A stretch of 24,994 nucleotides of DNA, from contig CAYXUW010000013.1 of assembly GCA_964468375.1 (NCBI GenBank), forward strand, positions 1 through 24,994, written 5' to 3'. The notes below the pieces were generated by a model that saw nothing but the letters and a program-made list of their open reading frames with translations, searched no databases and was not told where the DNA came from. Below, one piece after another: positions 6,967-14,099 of this stretch. Source of the DNA: CAYXUW01 sp964468375. GTDB taxonomy: Bacteria; Planctomycetota; Phycisphaerae; Sedimentisphaerales; Anaerobacaceae. The stretch's first letter is position 1. The number at the start of each line of letters is the position of its first letter. Position numbers and translations under genes: made by a program.

Positions 6967-8039
6967 TACACTGCAATATAGCTTTTTATCTGGTTTTTTA
7001 AATGGTCAATATTGCCGTCTTCGATAAATTCAGATGCTGATATACGAATAACAGGAGAGGTTTTCCAGTCGGCAAAGAGCTCTTCATAATCAGACTTCAG
7101 GTCTTTCAGAAACTGCGGCTCAATCCGCTGTTCGTAGGGACGGTTACGCTTGTGAATGCGCTGCAGGCAACTTTCCGCGGAGTCGGTTAGATAGATTGCC
7201 AAAACAGGCGGAGCTATTTCCGTAACAGATGAAGGATAAATTTCTTCATATGAAGCAAGTTGTTCAGCATTAAGCAGTCGTTTCGCATAAATAAGCTCCT
7301 TGTCAAAGACATAGTCGCTAACGGCAATTTGTCCGGCTTCCAGTACATTACGGTTCAATTGCTCAACTCTGTTGTTTAGAAAAAACAGCTGGGAATCCAG
7401 TGCTAATTCTTTATGCCCAGCGTAAACATCCGGCATAAAAGGATTTGTATCATACGGCTCAAGCACTAACTTACAAGCAAACAATTCGGACAGCTTTTTC
7501 GCAAGCGTAGTTTTTCCGACACCGATAATGCCCGCTATGCTTATAAGCTGCGGCTGTTCGGGGTTGAGCACGAAACTCGCGCCGTTAAGCCGGTTTGCCA
7601 GTTCATCCATCGGCTCTTTGATAACAGGGTGCAGCAAGTCGGCATCAAGCTGACAAAGGCCTTTGAGCACGAACGAGCGCAGGTGCATCTGCGAATGAGG
7701 GACAGTTAAATCGGGGCTGTTTATTATTTCCCTGCCAAAAAGCAAAAGGTCCAAATCGATAGTCCTCGACGACCATTTCTCTCCTCTGGCTCTGCCGAGC
7801 GAAGTCTCAATACTGACCAGATTTTTGAGCAGGTCTTCGGCGGTCAGAGAAGTTTCTATTTCGGCCACCGCGTTTAAGTATTTGGGCTGGTCGGCACCGC
7901 CAAGCGGAGCGGTCTCGATTACGTCGCTGACACGGGCAACTTTTATATTGCCAGTTTCAGTCAGCATTTTAAGGGCTTTGTCGACAAAACCCTTTCTGTC
8001 GCCTAAATTACTTCCCAATCCGATATATGCTGTTGTCAT
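6966..8039 (-). CDS. folK: Fusion of HPPK (FolK) with a deoxynucleoside kinase
   Basis: 357 residues in two domains. Residues 1-155 are 6-hydroxymethyl-7,8-dihydropterin pyrophosphokinase, the step before dihydropteroate synthesis in folate biosynthesis: GLGSNLGDRKG, the PLGGADQPKYLNAV substrate loop, and the signature SSRTIDLDLLLFG (90-102). Residues 164-357 are a deoxyadenosine/deoxyguanosine-type nucleoside kinase: P-loop GIIGVGKTT (170-178), LVLEPYDTNPF, SQLFFLNNRVEQL, and a LID-like arginine stretch KRNRPYEQRIEP. The join near residue 160 is a short linker with no stop or frameshift, so this is a true bifunctional protein. Such fusions or adjacencies are known in some Bacteroidetes/Chlorobi-like genomes. 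It lies 39 bp after dapL and overlaps panC by one base. Confidence 0.93.
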   Translation of the reverse strand: MTTAYIGLGSNLGDRKGFVDKALKMLTETGNIKVARVSDVIETAPLGGADQPKYLNAVAEIETSLTAEDLLKNLVSIETSLGRARGEKWSSRTIDLDLLLFGREIINSPDLTVPHSQMHLRSFVLKGLCQLDADLLHPVIKEPMDELANRLNGASFVLNPEQPQLISIAGIIGVGKTTLAKKLSELFACKLVLEPYDTNPFMPDVYAGHKELALDSQLFFLNNRVEQLNRNVLEAGQIAVSDYVFDKELIYAKRLLNAEQLASYEEIYPSSVTEIAPPVLAIYLTDSAESCLQRIHKRNRPYEQRIEPQFLKDLKSDYEELFADWKTSPVIRISASEFIEDGNIDHLKNQIKSYIAV

Positions 8040-8078
8040 TGCTTAATTGATATTAGATGCAATCTGGTTAGCTGTGTA

Positions 8079-9305
8079 TTAAACGGCGGCGAATCGCTGC
8101 ATAGCTTCCTTGACATCATCCGGCTGGCCAAAAGCTGTAAGCCGGAAGTAACCTTCACCTGATGGCCCAAAGCCCGAGCCGGGCGTGCCGACGACGTTCG
8201 CTTTTCGGAGCAGACGGTCGAAGAACTCCCAGGAACTGACGCCGTCCGGGGTTTTCATCCATATATACGGTGCATTAACCCCGCCGTAAACATCGTAGCC
8301 GAGCTTTTCGAGCGATTTGCGAATCACATCGGCGTTCGCCAGATAGATATTAATAGTATCCCGGCACTGCTCTTTGCCATCTGCTGTATAAACAGCAGCT
8401 GCGCCGGCCTGAGATATATACGAAGTGCCGTTAAACTTCGTGCAGTGCCGCCTGTTCCATAAGGAATTGACTTTTACCGCCCTGCCGTCTTCGGTGCGGG
8501 CCTCCAGTTGTTTCGGAACGACGGTAAAGGCGCATCTGACGCCGGTAAAGCCGGCTGTTTTGGAAAAACTGCGAAACTCAATCGCCACCTCTTTTGCCCC
8601 TTCAATTTCGTAAATCGAATGAGGTATCCGCGGCTCGGTTATAAAGGCTTCGTAAGCGGCATCGAAAAAAATGACCGCCCTTTCATCGCGGGCGAAATCC
8701 ACCCATTTTTTCAGAATCTCCTTAGTAGCCACCGCTCCGGTGGGGTTATTCGGAAAACACAGGTAGATAATATCTACTTTTTGCTTCGGTACATCGGGGA
8801 TAAAGTTATTCTCGGCGGTGCAGGGCATATAAACGATTTTTTCATATTGGCCGTTTTTATCTGCTCCGCCCGTTCTGCCGGCCATTACATTGGTATCGAC
8901 ATACACGGGATACACCGGGTCTGTTACGGCAATAACGTTATTCAAGCCGAATATTTCCTGAATGTTTCCCGTATCGCATTTGGCGCCGTCGCTGATGAAA
9001 ACCTCATCGCGCTGCAAATCGATGCCGCGTGGGTTAAAATCATTTTTGACTATCGCGTCGATTAAAAAGTCATAGCCCTGTTCCGGCCCGTAGCCGCGCA
9101 AGGTAGAAGCGCTGCCCATCTCGACAACGGCCTTTTTCATCGCCTCGACAACAGCCGGGGCCAGTGGCTGGGTAACGTCGCCTATACCCAAGCTGATTAT
9201 TTTCGCATCGGGGCTTTCGGCCTTAAAAGCACGAATCCGCCTGCCGATTTCCGGAAACAGATAGCCCGCCTGCAATTTCAGAAAATTTTCGTTAATCGTC
9301 GTCAT
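8079..9305 (-). CDS. dapL: LL-diaminopimelate aminotransferase
   Basis: 408 residues, matching DapL length. This fold-type I PLP enzyme converts tetrahydrodipicolinate to LL-diaminopimelate in one step, feeding lysine and peptidoglycan. Diagnostic stretches include NENFLKLQAGYLFPEIGRR, SLGIGDVTQPLAP, STLRGYGPEQGYDFL, ISDGAKCDTGN, FPNNPTGAVA and SFSKTAGFTGVR, with Lys249 as the PLP lysine. An AAGGAG Shine-Dalgarno sits 8 nt before ATG 9305. DapL is typical of plants, Chlamydiae and other PVC bacteria and some anaerobes, which supports the planctomycete guess. It is the first gene after a promoter at 9352-9380 and probably leads the downstream metabolic operon. Confidence 0.96.
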   Translation of the reverse strand: MTTINENFLKLQAGYLFPEIGRRIRAFKAESPDAKIISLGIGDVTQPLAPAVVEAMKKAVVEMGSASTLRGYGPEQGYDFLIDAIVKNDFNPRGIDLQRDEVFISDGAKCDTGNIQEIFGLNNVIAVTDPVYPVYVDTNVMAGRTGGADKNGQYEKIVYMPCTAENNFIPDVPKQKVDIIYLCFPNNPTGAVATKEILKKWVDFARDERAVIFFDAAYEAFITEPRIPHSIYEIEGAKEVAIEFRSFSKTAGFTGVRCAFTVVPKQLEARTEDGRAVKVNSLWNRRHCTKFNGTSYISQAGAAAVYTADGKEQCRDTINIYLANADVIRKSLEKLGYDVYGGVNAPYIWMKTPDGVSSWEFFDRLLRKANVVGTPGSGFGPSGEGYFRLTAFGQPDDVKEAMQRFAAV

Positions 9306-9351
9306 CCTTCGACTCCTTTTCAGTCATCGTTCGCAAAACTTAAGACAGCAC

Positions 9352-9380
9352 ATAATATCATCTTGCGCGCAGAGAGTCTA
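9352..9380 (-). promoter_or_regulatory. Sigma-70-like promoter for dapL operon
   Basis: Read on the minus strand, TAGACT (9375-9380) and TATTAT (9352-9357) are separated by exactly 17 bp, about 47 bp before the dapL start. Both boxes deviate from consensus, so this is a candidate only. Confidence 0.45.
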
Positions 9381-9404
9381 TAGAACTGCTGATATTAAAT
9401 GGAA

Positions 9405-9426
9405 AATCCCCATTCCGCACGAATGG
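9405..9426 (-). terminator. Weak terminator-like hairpin after the TolC-like gene
   Basis: The 6-bp stem CCATTC/GAATGG with a 5-nt loop (9410-9426) is followed on the minus strand by GGGATTTTCC, so there are only four Ts. It overlaps no gene and lies between the stop at 9433 and the dapL promoter. The call is weak. Confidence 0.3.
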
Positions 9427-9432
9427 TTTTAT

Positions 9433-11088
9433 TTATTGTGTTTCTGTATGCTGTTCGCTTTCATTGACCGCTTTGGTCAGCCCTTCCGCCTGCACCCACA
9501 TTCCATCGGGCTTGACCTGCAAAACGCCGATATCTCGGAAAAAGCTCAATTTCGCAATCGCGTGGTTTATCAAAGCGGCTGTGAGATTATTTTGAGCTTC
9601 TAACAGAGCGTCCTGCGCCTCCAGCACATCTCGCGTGGTCACCCGTCCCGCTTCGAGCAGTAGCGAGGTGCTCTCGACCCGCTTCTCAGCCAAATCCAGG
9701 CTGTTTCTCTGGATGCGGTAGCTTTCCGCCGCCTCCTCAAGGTCACGATACGCCTGTCGCACCTGCAGCTTTATAGTATCTGTATCTTCTTCATATTGCC
9801 GCTGCTGCCGCTGGAGGTTTATCAGCGATTTACGGTATGCATTGCGTTCTTCTTTTCTATCCAGCGGCAGATCGGCGCTGAGGCCGAGGGAGTAAGACCC
9901 GCGATGAAATCGCAGTCTGTCGTAATCGGTATTTGCGGTCGAATCTACCTCAAGACCGCCGACCAAATCCAGCTCCGGGCCGAGGTCATCGGCAGCCACC
10001 TCAACCTTACGCACCGCGTCATCGATTCTGTCCATACTGGTAGCCAAATCAAGACGCTGAATTAACGCCGTTTCAATCGCCATATCTGCTGTATAATCGG
10101 GCTGACTTATACCGACACTCGCCATGGCCTTTAACTCATTTTGGTCCAGCTCTACATTCGCATCGGTCGGTAAAGCCAGTCTTATCTTGAACTCATCGAG
10201 CACCTGCTGATATCTCTGCTGGGTCTGCACGTAGCTGTTCAGCGCAGCCAGCTCGCGCTGCTCGGCCTGGTCAACCTCGAAGCGGTTCGTGCGGCCGGCG
10301 TCGGCCTCCATCTGCAAACGCTCTCTCGATTCAACCCGCCTTTTGTAGTTGTTTTCTGCGTTTGTTACCGCGTCTCTCTGCTGCAAAACGCGGTAATAGT
10401 CGTTCACAATCGAGACTACGAACTCCTTGCGGTATCTATTAAACGTCCGTATTCGATACAGGGTGTCGCGCTCGGCCTGAGTGAGGGTCTCCCGAGCTAT
10501 TTTCCGCCCCGCGCCGCGCAGCAGCGGCTGAGTAATAGTAGCGCTCAGAACCGAACCTATCGAAGCACGCGGGTCGCCTGTAAGATAACGCAGCCAGTCG
10601 TATGCTATACTCGCGCTGATTTGCGCCCCGTCGGCCAGTAATTGCTCGAATCCGAGCTCTCCTTCGTGAGTCAGCGTCTCGTCATCCGCGTCTCTGGCAT
10701 AGGTGCTGTCAAAAGTGCCGAACCACTGGGCTTTGAAGCTGTGCCGTTCCAGCGTTAAATCGAGGGCTACTTCATAAAGCTCCTCTTTTTCGGTTTGATA
10801 ATCGCGATTATGCGCGGTAGCCATGGCGACCGCCTGTGCAAGACTTATGGGCCCGGACGGCACGGCTTTCTCAATCCGCAGGTCATTCGGGGACGGCGTG
10901 ACGTCGCTGATTGTATAATTTACCCTCTGGCCGAATTTATCCCGCCATTTGCTGTCGATAATCTTGTAAACCTCTTCATCGGCCTCGGCCTTGTAGTGCT
11001 CGGAGCTGCACGCACCAATCAGGCCGAGGGCAAAAGCGGCATAGAAGCCGTAAAAGGCGAGCTTAACAAGTCTAAAATTACAAAACAT
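9433..11088 (-). CDS. TolC-family outer-membrane efflux/secretion lipoprotein
   Basis: 551 residues. A lipoprotein signal peptide ends in the lipobox LIGAC with Cys27, so the mature protein should be lipid-anchored like OprM/CusC rather than like E. coli TolC. The rest shows the two-repeat TolC pattern of long amphipathic helices: AVAMATAHNRDYQTEKEEL with a strand and helix pair in the first half, and YSLGLSADLPLDRKEERNAY, LQVRQAYRDLEEAAESYR and AGRVTTRDVLEAQDALLEAQ in the second. It would form the trimeric outer-membrane channel of a tripartite pump or exporter, but no membrane-fusion or inner-membrane pump gene is adjacent, so the partner is unknown. ATG 11088 has a GAAGGG Shine-Dalgarno, and a TATAAT promoter lies upstream. 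Confidence 0.9.
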   Translation of the reverse strand: MFCNFRLVKLAFYGFYAAFALGLIGACSSEHYKAEADEEVYKIIDSKWRDKFGQRVNYTISDVTPSPNDLRIEKAVPSGPISLAQAVAMATAHNRDYQTEKEELYEVALDLTLERHSFKAQWFGTFDSTYARDADDETLTHEGELGFEQLLADGAQISASIAYDWLRYLTGDPRASIGSVLSATITQPLLRGAGRKIARETLTQAERDTLYRIRTFNRYRKEFVVSIVNDYYRVLQQRDAVTNAENNYKRRVESRERLQMEADAGRTNRFEVDQAEQRELAALNSYVQTQQRYQQVLDEFKIRLALPTDANVELDQNELKAMASVGISQPDYTADMAIETALIQRLDLATSMDRIDDAVRKVEVAADDLGPELDLVGGLEVDSTANTDYDRLRFHRGSYSLGLSADLPLDRKEERNAYRKSLINLQRQQRQYEEDTDTIKLQVRQAYRDLEEAAESYRIQRNSLDLAEKRVESTSLLLEAGRVTTRDVLEAQDALLEAQNNLTAALINHAIAKLSFFRDIGVLQVKPDGMWVQAEGLTKAVNESEQHTETQ

Positions 11089-11145
11089 AACGGCCCTTCT
11101 CCACAGCCAATCCCCTTACATAACACAGCCGTCCGTGTCTATATC

Positions 11146-11174
11146 ATTATACAATAAAAGGTTATGGGAAAAAA
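11146..11174 (-). promoter_or_regulatory. Promoter upstream of the TolC-like gene
   Basis: A perfect minus-strand TATAAT lies at 11146-11151, about 58 bp before the start at 11088. The -35 region at 11169-11174 is a plain T-run, so this promoter is weak or needs an activator. Confidence 0.4.
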
Positions 11175-11236
11175 GCTAAAAACCGACTGCCGATAATTTT
11201 CACTAATATAGACGTTTACTCGCCGGAAAATGTTGC

Positions 11237-11269
11237 AAAAAAATCGCCGATTTTCGAACAAAAACGGCG
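11237..11269 (-). terminator. Rho-independent terminator after the integrase
   Basis: On the minus strand, CGCCGTTTTT pairs with AAAATCGGCG around a 5-nt loop (one mismatch) and is followed by A and seven Ts (11243-11237). It sits 34 bp after the integrase stop and insulates the TolC-like gene from island transcription. Confidence 0.75.
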
Positions 11270-11280
11270 TTAGAATTCTA

Positions 11281-11309
11281 TTGTAAAACAGGTAAGCAAA
11301 AGTTAACAT
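11281..11309 (+). promoter_or_regulatory. Candidate promoter of the tRNA-Cys gene
   Basis: TTGTAA (11281-11286), a 17-bp spacer and TAACAT (11304-11309) lie 18 bp before the mature tRNA 5' end. The -10 overlaps the antisense stop codon of the integrase (11303-11305). Confidence 0.4.
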
Positions 11310-12805
11310 AAGCGGGATTTTCGTATCGGCGGCGTAGCCAAGTGGCCTAAGGCGACGGTTTGCAAAACCGTTATTCGTGGGTTCGACTCCCACCGCCGCC
11401 TTTGTTTTTTCTCGGTGACAAGCGGAGATATCTGATTATTTTCAGTGCCTAACATCCCTGTTGATAAGGACTTGTCACTTTCGACAACTTCCCCATTTTC
11501 ATTTGAACTGTGGACATTCGGAGACAACTGGTTTTTATCAAAGTAAGCATTTTTTGTAAGTTTTTTGTAAGCTGGTTTGTAAGCGCTTTTGCCTACCTCG
11601 ACAGACACATCGTCCGTACCAGTCTTCAAAGCAACTGCCTTGTTCCCATTATCTTTTTTACTATCCAGAGGGGGTAATTCTGGCAGTGAGTCAAGGGCGG
11701 TTCTTTCATCATAAAGCCCAACGTGAGTGTAGGTATCCATTGTTAAACCAATGGTGCTGTGCCTCGCTAAAGATTGAGCGATTTTAGGAGAAGCCCCACC
11801 CCGGGTTAGATTGCTTATAAATGTATGTCGTAAGCTGTGGAAATCAGCTACCCTACCTGATTCGTCTTTATATGGAATACCAGCTGCTTCTAAATCCTTA
11901 CGTAACATCTTAGCGGCTTTTTTAGCTCGAAACTCACCAAAAACTTTGGCTTGCTCTTCAGCTCTATCCTCAGCATTCCACTCCGCTATCTGCTGCGCAA
12001 TATCTATTCGTAATGGTAGAATATCATCTCTACGATGTTTGCTATAGGCTGCCAGAACAGTCACAAACGGCGTAGAATCGCTTAGGTTGAACGATTGCCA
12101 GGTAAGAGACGCTAATTCCCCTGCTCTTAAGCCTGTGCTCACCGCAAGACTGTAAAGCATGGCTCGTTTTCTACCTGGCATGCCACTATGTTCTTGTCCA
12201 TTTGATGTGCTTCTTATAAGTCTGTCCAGTTCTTCAATGCTTAATGCTCTGCGAGCATGACGTATATCAGTTTTCGGATTTTGGCCCCTAAGATAAGCTA
12301 AAGGATTCTCAGCGGCTCTACCATCTGCCACCAACCAATGACAAAATTGCTTTACGGCCTGCAAATAAAAATTACTGCTGCGTACGCTCAAACCACTACT
12401 CCTGCGTTCTGCAAGATACCTCTGCACTTTACTTGCTGATACATCCGACCAGAATGCAAATTTGCAACTCTTTATTACACATTCCACACGACGTTTCGTT
12501 TGCTGTGCATGCTTAATCGTTCCCCCTTTCGCCAATAGTGCTTGATAAAAGTCTTCCAAATGCTGGCTTAAAGGTCTTTTACGATGTTCGGCGTATTTAT
12601 CGACTATACCAGCTTCTGCCAATTCAGCCTCTTTTTCAAGCCTCGCAGCCAATTGGACAGTTGCGGTTTTATCTTTGAAACCCTTAACCCGCTTTCGTGT
12701 TCCGTCAGCGGTTCTATAGTCGATATACCAGTATTGCGATTGCTTGCGGATTATTTTTCCACTATCGTCTTTTACTGTGTACTTTTGTCTGAAAATGCTT
12801 GCCAT
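11303..12805 (-). CDS. int: Tyrosine recombinase (island integrase)
   Basis: 500 residues. An N-terminal arm-binding part, a SAM-like core-binding domain (about 78-175) and a C-terminal catalytic domain are present. Catalytic residues are Arg227 (STGLRAGELASLTW), probably Lys256, His323 and Arg326 (DFHSLRHTF), His349 (SLARHST) and nucleophile Tyr359 (TMDTYTHVG). It would insert and excise the island at the tRNA-Cys gene. Residues 380-468 are a long low-complexity tail. Residues 469-493 are the antisense reading of the tRNA (RRRWESNPR and following), and the last residues come from host sequence before the tRNA, so this end depends on integration. It lies 4 bp after the XRE gene and shares its promoter; a terminator follows at 11237-11269. 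Confidence 0.95.
   Translation of the reverse strand: MASIFRQKYTVKDDSGKIIRKQSQYWYIDYRTADGTRKRVKGFKDKTATVQLAARLEKEAELAEAGIVDKYAEHRKRPLSQHLEDFYQALLAKGGTIKHAQQTKRRVECVIKSCKFAFWSDVSASKVQRYLAERRSSGLSVRSSNFYLQAVKQFCHWLVADGRAAENPLAYLRGQNPKTDIRHARRALSIEELDRLIRSTSNGQEHSGMPGRKRAMLYSLAVSTGLRAGELASLTWQSFNLSDSTPFVTVLAAYSKHRRDDILPLRIDIAQQIAEWNAEDRAEEQAKVFGEFRAKKAAKMLRKDLEAAGIPYKDESGRVADFHSLRHTFISNLTRGGASPKIAQSLARHSTIGLTMDTYTHVGLYDERTALDSLPELPPLDSKKDNGNKAVALKTGTDDVSVEVGKSAYKPAYKKLTKNAYFDKNQLSPNVHSSNENGEVVESDKSLSTGMLGTENNQISPLVTEKKQRRRWESNPRITVLQTVALGHLATPPIRKSRLC
11328..11401 (+). tRNA. tRNA-Cys (anticodon GCA)
   Basis: The 74-nt cloverleaf has acceptor stem GGCGGCG/CGCCGCC, a D arm AGCC...GGC, anticodon stem ACGGT/ACCGT with loop TTGCAAA (anticodon GCA), a T arm GTGGG TTCGACT CCCAC and discriminator base U73, the known identity base of tRNA-Cys. 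CCA is not encoded. A T-rich run (TTTGTTTTTTC) follows the acceptor stem and may end transcription. The gene is the integration target of the island on its 3' side. It is overlapped along its full length, antisense, by the 3' end of the integrase gene. Confidence 0.97.
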
Positions 12806-12809
12806 AATA

Positions 12810-13019
12810 TCACCTTGCCCTTTTCTTTTTAGGTTTCAATTCCAGTCCAAGAGCTTTTAGCAACTCCGATACTACTTCTGAACGAGCATCAGTCCTTTTG
12901 GACAAGAAGTCATATATAGTTTGACGTGGTATCTTGCCCTTGAGTATCTCTGATAACTGATTAGGATTCAGATTCAACTCTTTCATACGTCTAATTATCG
13001 CTTTTCTAATCATTGTCAT
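12810..13019 (-). CDS. XRE/Cro-type helix-turn-helix regulator of the integrase operon
   Basis: About 69 residues from ATG 13019 (MTMIRKAIIRRM). ATG 13037 and ATG 13013 are also in frame, but the -10 box at 13026-13031 makes 13037 impossible for a transcript from that promoter. The HTH is ELNLNPNQLSEILKGKIP then RQTIYDFLSKR, followed by a basic tail (KPKKKRAR). Cro/CI-like proteins bind paired half-sites near their own promoter, and such a palindrome lies exactly in the spacer of the promoter upstream. It probably represses itself and the co-transcribed integrase 4 bp downstream, which would control excision. With ATG 13019 or 13013 the transcript would be nearly leaderless. Confidence 0.8.
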   Translation of the reverse strand: MTMIRKAIIRRMKELNLNPNQLSEILKGKIPRQTIYDFLSKRTDARSEVVSELLKALGLELKPKKKRAR

Positions 13020-13025
13020 ATGTGC

Positions 13026-13053
13026 AATATACGACATATCGGATATATGTCAA
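13026..13053 (-). promoter_or_regulatory. Promoter and overlapping operator of the xre-int operon
   Basis: On the minus strand, TTGACA (13048-13053), a 16-bp spacer and TATATT (13026-13031) form a strong sigma-70 promoter. The spacer and -35 hold a perfect 7-bp inverted repeat, GACATAT and ATATGTC with 5 bp between (13033-13051). A third half-site ATATGT lies at 13018-13023, over the start codon. This is the expected layout for XRE autorepression. Confidence 0.75.
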
Positions 13054-13072
13054 GCCCTAATATCCTTTATAT

Positions 13073-13717
13073 TTAAATTTTTTTATCTCCATACAAAGCT
13101 TCCTTCTGCTGTTGAATTAGTCGATGAATCTCAGCCCCCGACAACGGTTCTGGCCACCGACAGCCAAAACCAAAGTTTTTTTTCATCTGTTCAATCGAAA
13201 TAGCAGCATCTTCCTTCTTCCGATGTTCTTCTAACTGCTCTTGTTTGTCTCTAAGCGGCGCGCGAGCCGGCCCCTCAGGAGGCAAAGGCGAACCGCCGCG
13301 CTCTTTTATAGTTTTTTTATTAGTAAATTTATTAGTAGTCGGACAGGTTTGTCGTGGTAACTCCGACAGGTTTGTCTGCCTACTCTGACAGGTTTGTCGT
13401 AGTTCCTGAACCCTTTTTTTCTGAGTTGCTTTGTATTCCGGATGGTTCTTTGCCCAAATTCTGCGATATTTACTTCGTTCACCAATTACCTTGAACAAAC
13501 CAGCTTTCTTACAGGACGTTTGATACCTCTGGATGGTTCGGATACTACAACCAAGTGCTTTTCCTATCTGCATATCGGTCTGCCAGCAGCCACGCCCTCC
13601 GAAGCTATACACATAAGCGTAGTACTGTTTCTCGTCACTGGATAGAAAAGGCATCTTGAGAATTTTATGAGGAATCCAAAGCCCTAATTTTCTTGGTTTC
13701 TTGGTCTTTTTGTCCAT
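13073..13717 (-). CDS. Helix-turn-helix replication-initiator-like protein (phage O-type layout)
   Basis: 214 residues from ATG 13717, just after the stop of the gene before it (TAG at 13724-13722). The N-terminal part is a winged-helix/HTH: GLWIPHKILKMPFLSSDEKQ, then TDMQIGKALGCSIRTIQRYQ and KKAGLFKVIG, as in phage O/DnaD-type replication proteins and some Rep proteins. Residues 100-160 are a hydrophilic, low-complexity linker (RQTCQSRQTNLSELPRQTC), then Gly/Pro-rich sequence. A charged helical C-terminus follows, ending WPEPLSGAEIHRLIQQQKEA. The DNA of the linker holds three iteron-like repeats and an AT-rich block, as in lambda O. It probably starts replication of the excised element. The DNA-binding call is good; initiator is inference, and a plain regulator is the alternative. 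Confidence 0.7.
   Translation of the reverse strand: MDKKTKKPRKLGLWIPHKILKMPFLSSDEKQYYAYVYSFGGRGCWQTDMQIGKALGCSIRTIQRYQTSCKKAGLFKVIGERSKYRRIWAKNHPEYKATQKKRVQELRQTCQSRQTNLSELPRQTCPTTNKFTNKKTIKERGGSPLPPEGPARAPLRDKQEQLEEHRKKEDAAISIEQMKKNFGFGCRWPEPLSGAEIHRLIQQQKEALYGDKKI
13303..13338. other. AT-rich block beside the iterons (candidate DNA-unwinding element)
   Basis: Thirty-six bases almost free of G/C, with runs such as GTTTTTTTATTAG, directly border the three repeats, and a GC-rich stretch (about 13255-13300) lies on the other side. Within the gene it codes for NKFTNKKTIKE. Origins of iteron type place such a block next to the initiator sites. Confidence 0.5.
13342..13398. repeat. Three tandem iteron-like repeats inside the initiator-like gene
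   Basis: The 12-bp core GACAGGTTTGTC occurs perfectly at 13342-13353, 13365-13376 and 13387-13398, at 23- and 22-bp spacing (about two helical turns). The bases after the core are partly conserved too, so the unit is about 22 bp. The core has GACA/TGTC ends and is partly symmetric. Confidence 0.8.
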
Positions 13718-13721
13718 AATC

Positions 13722-14099
13722 CTATCGAAGTATCCTTGTCCCTGAGTTTTGCGATTCTGCGCCGAAAACAAGCCTCTGAGAGGCTTGTTTAGACTTTTCC
13801 TTGTAAGGTCTGTAAGGATACAAAGGACAGATCAAAGACGTACAGTGCCGAACTTCCTCTTTCTGCCAACATACGCATTCAAGACAGAACGATTTTACCG
13901 CCGATTTAAGGCTCTTTCCCTGCATTGCTCTGTCATAAATTCTGTGGTGGATTTTCGGAATATCCGCCCTGTGTTTTCGGATACGCTCTGCCCGATAAAT
14001 TTCTCTTGACTCGTTAGCGGTGATATAGTATGCTGTTTCCTGATTTTTGTTTTTTTCTCGGGCGGTCACTTGGAGCGGCCGCCTTTTTTCTGTGTTCAT
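13722..14099 (-). CDS. Phage-type cysteine-cluster protein of unknown function
   Basis: 125 residues. The conserved part is a cysteine knuckle at residues 72-97: CLECVC (C72, C75, C77), C86, then CPLYPYR (C91). This pattern, a cysteine pair followed by E-V-R-x-C and a CPL-x-PYR end, recurs in small proteins of prophages and islands and probably binds zinc; no function is established that I know of. The N-terminus is basic and charged (REIYRAERIRKHRAD). Its ATG overlaps the stop of the AlpA-like gene (ATGA), and its stop is 4 bp before the start of the initiator-like gene, so the three form a tight early operon. A strong hairpin lies within its 3' part. Confidence 0.7.
   Translation of the reverse strand: MNTEKRRPLQVTAREKNKNQETAYYITANESREIYRAERIRKHRADIPKIHHRIYDRAMQGKSLKSAVKSFCLECVCWQKEEVRHCTSLICPLYPYRPYKEKSKQASQRLVFGAESQNSGTRILR
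13766..13790. other. Strong intragenic stem-loop before the initiator-like gene
   Basis: An 11-bp perfect stem (AAACAAGCCTC with GAGGCTTGTTT) has a 3-nt loop. On the minus strand it is followed by TTC only, so it resembles an attenuator or structured origin element more than a true terminator. It lies in codons of the cysteine-cluster protein, about 50 nt before the ATG at 13717. Confidence 0.6.

Noticed and set aside
11303..11402. The integrase C-terminal RRRWESNPR stretch as a functional protein domain
   Set aside because: It is the antisense translation of the tRNA gene; the same string appears in many database proteins for that reason and says nothing about function.
13342..13398. CRISPR array
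   Set aside because: The repeats are 12 bp with 10-11 bp gaps, lie inside a coding gene and have no cas genes nearby.
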